DNA from: an uncultured Lysobacteraceae bacterium | GTDB lineage: Bacteria > Pseudomonadota > Gammaproteobacteria > Xanthomonadales > Xanthomonadaceae | NCBI GenBank assembly: GCA_946886995.1 | Contig: CAMPJU010000036.1 | Coordinates: forward strand, 1-9,657 | DNA length: 9,657 nt | Reading direction: 5' to 3' | In this document: positions 1 through 6,108 of the stretch, piece after piece | Layout: the number at the start of each line of letters is the position of its first letter | Numbering within the stretch: the stretch's first letter is position 1 | Made by a program: the position numbers and the translations under genes | The notes under the pieces: generated by a model | Told to the model about the DNA's origin: nothing | The model's database searches: none | What the model saw: the letters and a program-made list of their open reading frames with translations, nothing else

Positions 1-26
1 CCTTCGGTGAGGGTTGGTCGAATCGG

Positions 27-695
27 TCAGGCAGCGACGGCGACGCCGCGCCGGTAATGCAGCAGTCGGCCGCGGTAGGGGGCGGGATCGGCGTCGTCGC
101 GCGGGCAGCGCGACTGGTCCACGGTGAAGCCCTGCAAGGCAAGGGCGCGGCTGAAGCGGGTGCTGTTGCCGCGTCCCGGATCCGTCACCAGCACTTCCGC
201 GCAGTCCGCGGCATGGCGCTCGACGACGCCGCCCAGCAACTCCGCCTGGATCGGTTCGTACAGCACGTCGCTGGCGATGATGAGGTCGAACCTGCCCAGC
301 GTCGGCAGCGGGACGTCCCAGCGCAGCTGCCGGTAGGTCACGGCCTCGAGTGCATTGAGCGCGGCGTTGTACGCCAGGAACGGCTCGGCGAGGGGATGTA
401 CGTCGGACGCCGTGACGGTCGCGCCGCGGCGCTGCAGCACCAGGCTTGCCAGGCCGATGCCGCACCCGAGCTCGAGGATGCGCTTGCCGGCGATGTCGAA
501 TCCGTGCATCGCCTGCGCCAGCAGTTGCCCCGCCGGCCACAACTGCCCGAACAGGCTCCATTGTGCGGAGGAGATCCCCAGCGCATCGCCATGCCCGTCT
601 GGGTCATGGAACTGCTGGATATCGGTCAGGACCCGCAAGCGCCAGGCGTCGCCGCCGACTTGCATGGCGAGCATGCGGGTGGAATAGCCGTCCAT
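27..695 (-). CDS. Class I SAM-dependent methyltransferase, protein-lysine methyltransferase type
   Basis: A 222-residue Rossmann-fold methyltransferase. The SAM-binding motif I ILELGCGIGLAS is at residues 73-84. The acidic end of strand 2 is ASDVHP at 96-101, where D98 should hold the ribose hydroxyls. The motif FDLIIASDVLYEP at 136-148 matches the D-x-I-x-A-S-D-V-x-Y-E signature of the METTL21/Nnt1-like family (COG3897), whose known members methylate lysines in proteins. The substrate here cannot be read from sequence. There is no signal peptide, so it should act in the cytoplasm. The ATG at 695 is preferred because GGGAG lies 5 bases upstream; a second Met at residue 8 has no better site. 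It lies 89 bases downstream of the lipoprotein gene on the same strand and could be co-transcribed with it. Family assignment is firm; specificity is open. Confidence 0.88.
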   Translation of the reverse strand: MDGYSTRMLAMQVGGDAWRLRVLTDIQQFHDPDGHGDALGISSAQWSLFGQLWPAGQLLAQAMHGFDIAGKRILELGCGIGLASLVLQRRGATVTASDVHPLAEPFLAYNAALNALEAVTYRQLRWDVPLPTLGRFDLIIASDVLYEPIQAELLGGVVERHAADCAEVLVTDPGRGNSTRFSRALALQGFTVDQSRCPRDDADPAPYRGRLLHYRRGVAVAA

Positions 696-784
696 CTGCG
701 CTCCCGGAGGGGCGTCGCCCTTGCGGGCCGTGACGCGGAAAAGGAGCGGAGTCGTGGGGCCATCCTACCCCATCGGCAGCCTGT

Positions 785-1234
785 TCACCCGCAGCGAACG
801 CGCTCCATCCCGCTGCCGAGGTCGGTCAACGTGCCGCCATCGTCGGACAACCTGAAGCGATAAGTCGCCTCCCGGGTCTCGCCTTCGCCGGTCAGTTCGG
901 CGGTGATGGCGACGTCGGACGGGCCACTGGCGACCCGGGTGACCGGGCCGCTGCTCTCGTGGAAGCGGATCGTGTCGCTGCCGATCGTCAGCCGCGTGGG
1001 ATCGCCCGGGGCATCGCAGGCCGCTGCATCGGAAGCGAAGCTGCCCTGGTAACGGGTCGGGACCGCAGCCTCCGGGGCGTCGCCGTCGTCGTCCGGATCG
1101 GCCACGGGGGGTGGCACGGTGGCAGGCGGGGTGTCGGCGTCGGCGGAGGCGTCGATCGCGCCGTCGTCGCGGCCGGCATCGCAACCGGCGGCCAGGGCAA
1201 GGGAGAGGGCGAGGGCGAGCGAAGCGAAGCGCAT
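785..1234 (-). CDS. Small lipoprotein of unknown function
   Basis: The product is 149 residues. A basic start (MRF) is followed by a hydrophobic helix and a lipobox-like ALAAGC, with C18 the likely lipidated residue, so it is predicted to be a membrane-anchored periplasmic lipoprotein. Residues about 20-60 are an Asp/Ala/Pro-rich linker. The C-terminal part (about 63-149) looks like a compact beta-rich domain with strands such as DTIRFHES and ATYRFRLS, and has two cysteines (near the start of the domain and at the penultimate position) that could form a disulfide. The reading frame stays open to an ATG at 1330. I chose the ATG at 1234 because GGAG lies 8 bases upstream and the signal peptide starts there; an ATG at 1240 is too close to that site. 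I do not recognise the domain. Similar short lipoproteins are common in Xanthomonadaceae. Confidence 0.75.
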   Translation of the reverse strand: MRFASLALALSLALAAGCDAGRDDGAIDASADADTPPATVPPPVADPDDDGDAPEAAVPTRYQGSFASDAAACDAPGDPTRLTIGSDTIRFHESSGPVTRVASGPSDVAITAELTGEGETREATYRFRLSDDGGTLTDLGSGMERVRCG

Positions 1235-1355
1235 CGGCATGGCTCCATGCGGGACCAGCCCGCACTGTCGCGCACCCCGGGTGATCGGCGGGTCGACGCG
1301 GTCTCCATCACCGCCGGCCGTGGCGTCCACGGCATGTGTTCACACGCACCGGCGA

Positions 1356-1361
1356 TATCAT
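1356..1361 (+). promoter_or_regulatory. Possible -10 element upstream of ybiI
   Basis: TATCAT matches the sigma-70 -10 consensus at five of six positions, in an otherwise very GC-rich 159-base divergent gap between the lipoprotein gene and ybiI. It would give a leader of about 25 bases before the ATG at 1394. No convincing -35 box sits 16-18 bases upstream; TTCACA at 1339-1344 is a fair -35 by sequence but is only 11 bases away. Weak candidate. Confidence 0.25.
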
Positions 1362-1393
1362 GGCCACCGGCTTTCGGGGCGGATGGACGCGAC

Positions 1394-1660
1394 ATGGCAA
1401 CGGGATGGGCGGGCGACGGCGCCGTGCAGGACCAGATCGACGCAACGGTGAAGGACGCGATCGAACGCGCCCGCAGCAAGCTGCGCGCCGGCCCGGGGCT
1501 CACCCATTGCGAAGAATGCGACGCCGCCATCCCGCCCGCGCGGCGCAAGGCCGTGCCCGGCGTGCGGCTGTGCATCGCCTGCCAGGAGCGCGAGGACCGT
1601 GCCGACGCCGGTGCCGGCAGCTACAACCGTCGCGGCAGCAAGGACAGCCAGCTGCGCTGA
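1394..1660 (+). CDS. ybiI: YbiI-type DksA/TraR C4 zinc-finger protein
   Basis: An 88-residue protein that aligns end to end with E. coli YbiI (also 88 residues, from memory). It has the MA-x-GWA start, the DAI-x-RAR helix at 21-27, the zinc finger CEEC (C39, C42) and CIAC (C60, C63), the AVPGVRLC stretch before the second cysteine pair, and the diagnostic end YNRRGSKDSQLR. The C4 finger places it in the DksA/TraR superfamily. It lacks the long coiled coil with the acidic DxxDxA tip that DksA inserts into the RNA polymerase secondary channel, so a DksA-like role cannot be assumed. The function of YbiI is not established. The start is fixed by homology and by the ATG at 1394. The gene ends 12 bases from the end of the convergent cyclase gene. 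Confidence 0.93.
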   Translation: MATGWAGDGAVQDQIDATVKDAIERARSKLRAGPGLTHCEECDAAIPPARRKAVPGVRLCIACQEREDRADAGAGSYNRRGSKDSQLR

Positions 1661-1672
1661 CCCGGCGGGAGT

Positions 1673-2728
1673 TCAGGCGGGAGCCGGCTCGGGATACGTG
1701 CCCGCGTCCGCGACCGCCACCTGGTTGCGTCCCTCGCGCTTGGCGCGATAGAGCGCCTGGTCGGCGGCATCGAGCCAGTCCTGCAGGTCGTCCTGGCCGT
1801 CGGCATACGCGACGCCGACGCTGATGGTGGGATGCACGTCGGGCTGTTCGTAGACGCGCATGGCCGCGACGGCCTCGCGGATGCGGCCGGCCGTGCGGGC
1901 TGCGTCCTGCGCCGGAACCCCGGGCAGCAGCACCGCGAACTCGTCGCCGCCCAGCCGTCCGGCGAAGTCGTCCGGCCGGATGTTGCGGCGGATGGCCGAG
2001 GCGAGCGCGCGCAACACCTCGTCGCCGGCGCCGTGCCCGTGGCCGTCGTTGATGCCCTTGAAGTGGTCGAGGTCGATCAGCACCAGCGCGGCGGGCTCCC
2101 CGTTGTCGCGGTGCCTGCCCAGGGCGAGGGACGCCTGCTCGCGCCAGTAGCCACGTCCGTACAACCCGGTCAGCGTGTCGGTGCGGCGCAACTGGTCGAG
2201 CAGGTGGTTCTGCCGGGTCACCTGGCGGATCAGGCGGTAACTCGCCAGGCTCACCGCAATGGTGTGGATCACGATGATCGGCAGGCAGGCCAGCAGCACC
2301 TGCATGCTCGTGGCCGGCTCGAACGCGAAGCCGGTTGCCAGGCCGGTCGCCAGCATCGCCGCGCCCATCCCGGGCAGCGAGCGCAGCCACAGCCGCGGCA
2401 CGCCCGAACTGATCTTGTCCACGGTGGCCAGGGTGACGAGCAGCACGCTCGGCAGCAGGTTGAAGTGCATCAGCGGCACCCACGCGCCGGCCAGTGCCGA
2501 ATCGAGCAGGAGGTTGCGCAGCTCGGCCCGGTAGGGATCGCGGCTGCGCATCGCCACCAGGTAGGCGAGTTGCGGCCAGGCGAGCGCGGTGAACGCCAGC
2601 CACGCCCATTCGGGCCAGCCCGCCTGGCGCTCGAGCAGGACCGCCGCGATGGCGATGCCGCCCAGCGACAGCCCGAGCAGGCGCAGCCGGTAGATCATGC
2701 GTGGCAGCTGTCGCCGCTCGCGCTCCAT
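1673..2728 (-). CDS. MASE2-like membrane diguanylate cyclase
   Basis: A 351-residue GGDEF protein. Residues about 12-165 hold five or six hydrophobic segments (around 13-31, 40-58, 77-103, 118-135, 142-165) resembling the MASE2 sensor domain of AdrA/DgcC-type cyclases. A linker helix leads into the GGDEF domain: TDTLTGLYGRGYW at 183-195, the metal-binding DLDHFK at 219-224, and an intact GGDEF at 260-264. The inhibitory I-site RPDD is at 251-254, five residues before GGDEF, so product inhibition is expected. It should convert two GTP to cyclic di-GMP at the inner membrane. Catalytic residues look complete. The ATG at 2728 has a poor ribosome site; the Met at residue 11 (ATG at 2698) is an alternative. 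It is divergent from the GIY-YIG gene. Domain call firm; MASE2 assignment somewhat less so. Confidence 0.92.
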   Translation of the reverse strand: MERERRQLPRMIYRLRLLGLSLGGIAIAAVLLERQAGWPEWAWLAFTALAWPQLAYLVAMRSRDPYRAELRNLLLDSALAGAWVPLMHFNLLPSVLLVTLATVDKISSGVPRLWLRSLPGMGAAMLATGLATGFAFEPATSMQVLLACLPIIVIHTIAVSLASYRLIRQVTRQNHLLDQLRRTDTLTGLYGRGYWREQASLALGRHRDNGEPAALVLIDLDHFKGINDGHGHGAGDEVLRALASAIRRNIRPDDFAGRLGGDEFAVLLPGVPAQDAARTAGRIREAVAAMRVYEQPDVHPTISVGVAYADGQDDLQDWLDAADQALYRAKREGRNQVAVADAGTYPEPAPA

Positions 2729-2782
2729 GTCAATCGACGTCCGCCGTCATCGACTTCCCCCCGGAAGCATCGACCCGATGGA

Positions 2783-2788
2783 ATCATA
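2783..2788 (-). promoter_or_regulatory. Possible -10 element for the MASE2-GGDEF gene
   Basis: Read on the minus strand this is TATGAT, five of six matches to the -10 consensus, inside the 116-base divergent gap between the cyclase and the GIY-YIG gene. It would give a leader of roughly 48 bases. There is no good -35 at 16-18 bases, so it is only a candidate. Confidence 0.28.
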
Positions 2789-2844
2789 GTGCGGATGCCG
2801 ACCCGGAAACGGGCCGCGCCACGCATTTCCGCAAGAGGCGACCC

Positions 2845-3456
2845 GTGCCCACCGACCCCGCGTTCCGCCAATCGCCCAGCCGCGGCCGATGTTTCGTCTA
2901 CGTGGTGCCGTGCGCTGGCGAGGACCTCCTGAAGGTCGGGCACTCGCGCGATCCGCTGGACCGCCTGCAGGCATTGCACCATCGGTGGTTCGAGTGGTTC
3001 GACCTCGACGAGGCGTGGCTGGTCGAACTCGACCGCGTGCGCGAGGCCTCGCTCCTCGAGTTGTCGTTGCGGCGCGGGCTCGCCGAGCACAATGCACCCG
3101 CGCCGCTGACGGTCCGCCGGGAAGCCGCAGGACACGGCGAGTGGTTCCGCGGTGCCACGGCCGCACTTGCCCGTGAGCGCGAGCGACTGCGGGACGAAGG
3201 CCACCTGCTGCATGTCCCGGCTCGCGGATGGCTGGTCGCTGCTCTGGCGGCACGCGCGGACCGGCTGCATGGCTGGACGGAGGCAATGCTGGACGTGGAT
3301 GCCCTGGACGCGCCGACGGACGCGACGCCTGCGTCGCGGATCGTGCGCGACGTCCTCGATGCCCATGCCGCGTTGGGGATCGACATCGAAGCATCGTTGC
3401 CGCCTGCGGTCGCGCGGTGGCGCAAAAAAAGAGGCCCCGCGAACGGGGCCCCCTGA
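2845..3456 (+). CDS. Stand-alone GIY-YIG family protein (T5orf172/Mug113-like)
   Basis: A 203-residue protein with a GIY-YIG-like core at about 15-102: FVYVVP at 17-22 stands for the GIY strand and LLKVGHSRDPLDRL at 28-41 for the YIG strand and following helix, with candidate catalytic arginines R35 and R40. HGEWF at 97-101 supplies the glutamate (E99) that binds metal in this superfamily. The spacing resembles the T5orf172/Mug113 branch. The rest is helical with no DNA-binding domain I recognise, so the nuclease target is unknown. I chose the GTG at 2845 because AGAGG lies 6 bases upstream. The frame is open back to a GTG at 2701, but that stretch overlaps the divergent cyclase start and does not look coding. 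The last nine codons coincide with the terminator of the opposing gene. Confidence 0.82.
   Translation: MPTDPAFRQSPSRGRCFVYVVPCAGEDLLKVGHSRDPLDRLQALHHRWFEWFDLDEAWLVELDRVREASLLELSLRRGLAEHNAPAPLTVRREAAGHGEWFRGATAALARERERLRDEGHLLHVPARGWLVAALAARADRLHGWTEAMLDVDALDAPTDATPASRIVRDVLDAHAALGIDIEASLPPAVARWRKKRGPANGAP
3424..3450 (-). terminator. Rho-independent terminator for the tyrosine-rich small protein gene
   Basis: Read on the minus strand, the stem GGCCCCG/CGGGGCC (3444-3450 with 3433-3439) closes a TTCG loop and is followed, after TC, by seven T residues (complement of A 3424-3430). It lies 27 bases past the stop of the small gene ending at 3477. The plus side has no T run, so it is one-directional. 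It sits entirely within the 3' end of the convergent GIY-YIG coding region. Confidence 0.88.
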
Positions 3457-3476
3457 TCAACGGTTCCGGGAAGGCT

Positions 3477-3788
3477 TCAGCGGCCGTCGCCGTCCGCGTC
3501 ACCGGGCATGGCGTGCTCGAGGCGGTGCCAGCCGTCCCGGACGGCGTCCTTGGCCTCCGCCCAGCCCAGCCGGGAATTGGCCTTGGCGCGTTCCCAGCCG
3601 CGCTCCAGGTCGTTCTCGACCTCGTCGAAGTGGCGGCCGCGATACGTGGTGCTGTACTGGTCGTAGCCGTACTTGTAGGCCGGCTCGTAGTCGTTCCACG
3701 TGCGGCCCTGCTGGTAGTACGAAGCGTTCTCGTAGTTCTTGCGGAAGTGGTTGTCGTAGTCCTGCTGGGTCGACTGCGGGTTCGCCAT
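3477..3788 (-). CDS. Small tyrosine-rich conserved protein, possibly stress-related
   Basis: 103 residues, hydrophilic, acidic-aromatic, with no signal peptide or membrane segment. The layout is a Tyr/Asn/Gln-rich N-terminus (about 10-30), then DYEPAYKYGYDQY at 33-45, RGRHFDEVENDLERGW at 50-65 and WAEAKDAVRDGWHRLE at 76-91. This chain (D-Y-x-P-A-Y-x-Y-G, then D-x-V-E-x-D-L-x-x-x-W, then A-K-x-A-V-R-x-G-W) recurs, from memory, in unnamed bacterial proteins often associated with stress genes. No biochemical function is known to me. The ATG at 3788 has AGAGGA about 7 bases upstream. It lies downstream of the HPF-family gene on the same strand, 109 bases away, and has its own strong terminator. 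A stress role is inferred from its neighbour only. Confidence 0.8.
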   Translation of the reverse strand: MANPQSTQQDYDNHFRKNYENASYYQQGRTWNDYEPAYKYGYDQYSTTYRGRHFDEVENDLERGWERAKANSRLGWAEAKDAVRDGWHRLEHAMPGDADGDGR

Positions 3789-3844
3789 GGCGGTTTCCTC
3801 TGTGGTGGGGACGACGCCTTGACCCTAGTCGTGGCGAAAGCAAG

Positions 3845-3854
3845 CCGGTGTCAA
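3845..3854 (-). promoter_or_regulatory. Shared upstream decamer TTGACACCGG (copy 1), possible -35
   Basis: On the minus strand this reads TTGACACCGG, beginning with a perfect -35 hexamer, 56 bases ahead of the tyrosine-rich gene. The same ten bases occur at 4250-4259 ahead of the HPF-family gene. The best nearby -10 is TAGGGT at 3822-3827, but the 21-base spacer is too long for ordinary sigma-70, so the exact promoter is unclear. Confidence 0.35.
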
Positions 3855-3859
3855 CGGAA

Positions 3860-3879
3860 ATGTGCGCCAGGGCGCATAT
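3860..3879. repeat. Inverted repeat between the two small stress genes
   Basis: TGCGCC-AG-GGCGCA at 3863-3876, extended to nine pairs by A/T ends with one G-T wobble. It lies 19 bases beyond the stop of the HPF-family gene on its transcript strand. It could be a weak terminator or mRNA-stabilising hairpin, or an operator dyad; no T run follows closely. Confidence 0.45.
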
Positions 3880-3895
3880 GTTCAGGCACCTGAAC
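3880..3895. repeat. Perfect inverted repeat just after the HPF-family stop
   Basis: GTTCAGG-CA-CCTGAAC, seven perfect pairs around a 2-base centre, ending 2 bases from the HPF-family stop codon and abutting the preceding inverted repeat. The dyad form suits either a protein-binding site or a stem-loop in the RNA. Confidence 0.5.
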
Positions 3896-3897
3896 CG

Positions 3898-4209
3898 TCA
3901 GGACCCGAGTTTTCCCAGCGAACTGTCGAGCGCCCGCTGCAGCTTTTTCGCCGCGCCATTGATGGCCACTGCCAGCGCATCGGAGTCGTCCGAGGCGGTC
4001 ACCGGCGGGCGGCCCTCGAGACGCGCCTCCATCAGGCAGTGCTTGTCGCGCCCGCCGCCCTTCGCGGCGTTCTCGTCGCGCAGGTGGACTTCGACGCGGG
4101 TGACCTGTCCGGCGAAGCGGCCGAGGTGGTTCTCGACGGTGTCCTCGACGTGGCGGACCACGGACTCGTCGGACTGCAGGTTGTGGTCGGTGTTGATCAG
4201 GATCTTCAT
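3898..4209 (-). CDS. HPF/RaiA-family ribosome-associated protein
   Basis: A 103-residue protein with the beta-alpha-beta-beta-beta-alpha pattern of ribosomal S30AE domains. It starts with strand MKILINTD, then helix DESVVRHVEDTVENHLGRF at about 14-32, strand TRVEVHLRDEN at 37-47, strand HCLMEARLEG at 57-66 and final helix DALAVAINGAAKKLQRAL at 77-94. The D-A-x-x-A-I-x-x-A-x-x-K-L-x-R-x-L ending is typical of HPF and RaiA. The family binds the 30S decoding region and stops translation in stationary phase or stress. The short length matches short HPF rather than long HPF. It is probably an accessory paralogue, since the usual hpf lies near rpoN in gammaproteobacteria. The ATG at 4209 has AAGGA 7 bases upstream. 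The frame is open far upstream to 5301, but that part is antisense to the next gene. Confidence 0.87.
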   Translation of the reverse strand: MKILINTDHNLQSDESVVRHVEDTVENHLGRFAGQVTRVEVHLRDENAAKGGGRDKHCLMEARLEGRPPVTASDDSDALAVAINGAAKKLQRALDSSLGKLGS

Positions 4210-4249
4210 GCGCGGGTCCTTGTCATGGTTCGCGCCCACGCTACGGAAA

Positions 4250-4259
4250 CCGGTGTCAA
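4250..4259 (-). promoter_or_regulatory. Shared upstream decamer TTGACACCGG (copy 2), possible -35
   Basis: Identical on the minus strand to the copy at 3845-3854, here 40 bases ahead of the HPF-family start. It begins with a perfect -35 TTGACA. No clear -10 follows at 16-18 bases. Its recurrence before both small stress-type genes suggests a common regulatory element. Confidence 0.35.
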
Positions 4260-4274
4260 GGCCGTGCGCGGACG

Positions 4275-4303
4275 TTGGCGGACCGTCACGGGGCGAGTAG
4301 ATT
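4275..4303 (+). promoter_or_regulatory. Candidate sigma-70 promoter for the TPR/GNAT/borosin gene run
   Basis: TTGGCG at 4275-4280 and TAGATT at 4298-4303 are separated by exactly 17 bases. Each matches the consensus at four of six positions. The predicted start near 4310 gives a leader of about 20 bases before the ATG at 4330. The -10 is part of the octamer AGTAGATT that also occurs at 6101-6108. Confidence 0.45.
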
Positions 4304-4329
4304 GCCCAGCCAGGGGAACGGGGAGGCAG

Positions 4330-5565
4330 ATGGCCAGGGTGTTGACCGTGCTGTTCGCGGCGCTGCTGCTGGCGTCGGCGGCGGCGTCCGCGCAGGACGA
4401 TTTTTCCGCGCGACTCGACCGGGCCGACGCGCTGCGCAGCGCGGATCCGGAGCGCTCGGCGACGCTCCTGGCCACGCTGGAGGCGGACACCGCCGGTGCC
4501 ACGACGCTGCAGCGCCAGCGGATCGCCTACCTGCGCGCATACCATCTCGCGGTGTTCGGCAACCGCCCGGAAGAGGCGGCGGAACGCGCGCTCGTGCTGT
4601 TCGAGCAGGTTGGCGACATCAATCTGAAGTTCCGCGCCGGGTCGCTCGCGGCCAGCAGCTTCGCGATCACCCGTGATTTCCAGGACAGCCTGCAGATCCT
4701 CGAGCAGGTCCTGCCGATGCGTGATCGCGTCACGGACAAGCCGGTGCGACACGCCGGGACGTACGCGGCCGCCCTGCTGTACAGCGAGCTTGGCCAGTAC
4801 CGCCTGAGCCTTCGCTACGCCGACGAAGTGATTGCCGACGGTCCCGACCCCCGCACGCGCTGCCTCGCATCGCTCCCGCAACTGGAAGCGCGCTACCGGC
4901 TCGGCGTGCTGCCCGTGGACGACGGCCCGCTCGGCCGCGCGATCGACCAGTGCCTGGCGGTAGGGGAACGGATGCCGGCGAACTTCCTGCGGCTCATCCT
5001 CGCCAGGAAGCTGGCGGACGGAGGGCGCCCGGGCGACGCGCTGGAACTGCTTCGCGTGCACCTTCCGGAAATGGATGCCATCGGTTACCAGCGACTGACG
5101 GTGGATGCGCACGCCCTGGTCGCCACCCTGCTGCTCGAGCAGCGGGACCTCAACGGCGCCGAGGAGCATGCACGCAGGGCGCTGGATGCCGCGCGCAGTT
5201 TCGCCGGCGGGCTGCCGCTGGCCGAGGCGCACCGGGTGCTCTACGAAGTCGCGCAGCGGGAAGGGGACGCGGTCGCCGCCCTCGCGCACTACCGCCGGCA
5301 CATCGACGCGGACAATGCGAGCCTGGGTGACCTGGAGGAGCGCAACCTGGCTTACGCGCTCGTGCAGGACGAACAGACCGGGCGGGACCGGCAGATCGAC
5401 TTGCTGGTCCAGCAGAACCAGCTCCTCAGGCTCCGCCAGGAGATCAGCGACAAGGCCGCGAGGAGGGCGTGGGTCGTCATCGCGGCGCTCATCCTCCTGG
5501 TCGGTGTCACCGGTGCATGGACATGGCGGACCGCACGTCGCGCCAGGTCGACGACCGTCGATTGA
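4330..5565 (+). CDS. TPR-like membrane sensor without output domain (paralogue of the downstream GGDEF protein)
   Basis: 411 residues. A signal peptide covers about 1-21 (likely cut after ASA). A helical repeat region of TPR type runs about 25-330, followed by a coiled coil at 340-378 (LLVQQNQLLRLRQEISDK at 358-375) and one transmembrane helix at 381-399. The protein then ends twelve residues later after an Arg-rich stretch. It is collinear over its whole length with the N-terminal 405 residues of the protein at 7294-9090: AYLRA, K-x-R-A-x-x-L-A-x-x-S-x-A-I-T-R, LRYADE and LYE-x-A are in the same order. The GGDEF domain of that paralogue is absent. It is predicted periplasmic with a short cytoplasmic tail, perhaps sensing a ligand or pairing with the GGDEF paralogue. 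The start has GGGAGG only 3 bases upstream; a GTG at 4339 is an alternative. Confidence 0.87.
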   Translation: MARVLTVLFAALLLASAAASAQDDFSARLDRADALRSADPERSATLLATLEADTAGATTLQRQRIAYLRAYHLAVFGNRPEEAAERALVLFEQVGDINLKFRAGSLAASSFAITRDFQDSLQILEQVLPMRDRVTDKPVRHAGTYAAALLYSELGQYRLSLRYADEVIADGPDPRTRCLASLPQLEARYRLGVLPVDDGPLGRAIDQCLAVGERMPANFLRLILARKLADGGRPGDALELLRVHLPEMDAIGYQRLTVDAHALVATLLLEQRDLNGAEEHARRALDAARSFAGGLPLAEAHRVLYEVAQREGDAVAALAHYRRHIDADNASLGDLEERNLAYALVQDEQTGRDRQIDLLVQQNQLLRLRQEISDKAARRAWVVIAALILLVGVTGAWTWRTARRARSTTVD

Positions 5566-5568
5566 CCG

Positions 5569-6102
5569 TTGGACGGCTTCTCCACCGGGCGTTGCGACCT
5601 TCGGCTGCTGGCGCCGGGCGACGAACCGCTGTACGCCGCGCTGTACACCGACGCCCGGGTCATGGCATGGATCGCGCCGCCATGCGGCGCGTCGGAACTG
5701 CAGCGACGGTTCAGCACCGCGTGTCGGGAGAACGCCGTCCCCATGCCGCTACGACGTCATTGGGTCGTCCATGACCGAAGCGGTGGCGCCGTCGGGCTGC
5801 TGGCGCTCCTGCAGGACCAGGCGGGATCCGGCGATGCCGAAATCGGGGTGATGTTGCTGCCTGCTGCGCAGGGCCGCGGATTCGCGCGCGAGGTCGTCGG
5901 AGCACTCGTTGCACTCGTCTTTTCCGCATGCCCCGGGATCGACCGTGTGTGGGCACGGCACCGGGTGGACCACGCGGCGGCCGCGGCGTTGATGCGGGCC
6001 GTCGGGTTCCCGGTGGAATCCGCTTGCGGGAAGCGGGCGACCTGTTCGCGAACGCGCCCCTTGGACAGCCCGGTTTGCATGGCGCGGCCCGGCGGAAGCT
6101 AG
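5569..6102 (+). CDS. GNAT family N-acetyltransferase
   Basis: 177 residues. LRLLAPGDEPLYAALYTDA at 11-29 is the usual first strand and helix of GNAT enzymes of the RimJ/RimL-like type. EIGVMLLPAAQGRGFAREVV at 91-110 carries strand 4 and the acetyl-CoA pyrophosphate loop Q-x-x-G-x-A (Q101, G104, A106). HAAAAALMRAVGF at 135-147 is the late helix. It should transfer an acyl group from acyl-CoA to an amine; the substrate is unknown. The start is a TTG three bases after the TGA of the upstream gene and in the same frame, with a weak ribosome site, so coupled translation is likely. The last 30 residues are Cys/Arg-rich and unlike a normal GNAT final strand (see findings). It sits 41 bases before the borosin methyltransferase, so the precursor peptide is one possible substrate, by inference only. 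Confidence 0.8.
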   Translation: MDGFSTGRCDLRLLAPGDEPLYAALYTDARVMAWIAPPCGASELQRRFSTACRENAVPMPLRRHWVVHDRSGGAVGLLALLQDQAGSGDAEIGVMLLPAAQGRGFAREVVGALVALVFSACPGIDRVWARHRVDHAAAAALMRAVGFPVESACGKRATCSRTRPLDSPVCMARPGGS

Positions 6103-6108
6103 TAGATT
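6101..6108 (+). promoter_or_regulatory. AGTAGATT octamer, possible -10 for the borosin methyltransferase
   Basis: The same octamer forms the candidate -10 at 4296-4303. Here it overlaps the GNAT stop and lies 35 bases before the methyltransferase ATG. The -35 side is poor (TGGCGC at 17-base spacing), so an internal promoter is only possible. Confidence 0.3.

Noticed and set aside
778..784. Possible terminator between the lipoprotein and methyltransferase genes (GGGG/CCCC around 758-778)
   Set aside because: Only a 4-base stem with a long loop and no T run directly after it.
57..863. 268-codon plus-strand frame
   Set aside because: It lies opposite the methyltransferase and lipoprotein genes, both of which have clear motifs; its protein is low-complexity Arg/Ala/Gln-rich.
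1500..2609. 369-codon minus-strand frame overlapping the GGDEF gene
   Set aside because: Out-of-frame shadow of the cyclase with Arg/Pro/Gly-rich content.
1832..2932. 366-codon plus-strand frame
   Set aside because: Antisense to the MASE2-GGDEF gene, whose catalytic motifs are unmistakable; no domain in this frame.
3840..3854. Sigma-54-like site on the minus strand (TTGAC followed by TTGCT)
   Set aside because: TTGC is at the right distance, but the GG of the -24 element is missing and several other positions mismatch.
4210..5301. Long N-terminal extension of the HPF-family gene
   Set aside because: The frame is open but runs antisense to the TPR gene; the HPF fold starts at the ATG at 4209, which has a good ribosome site.
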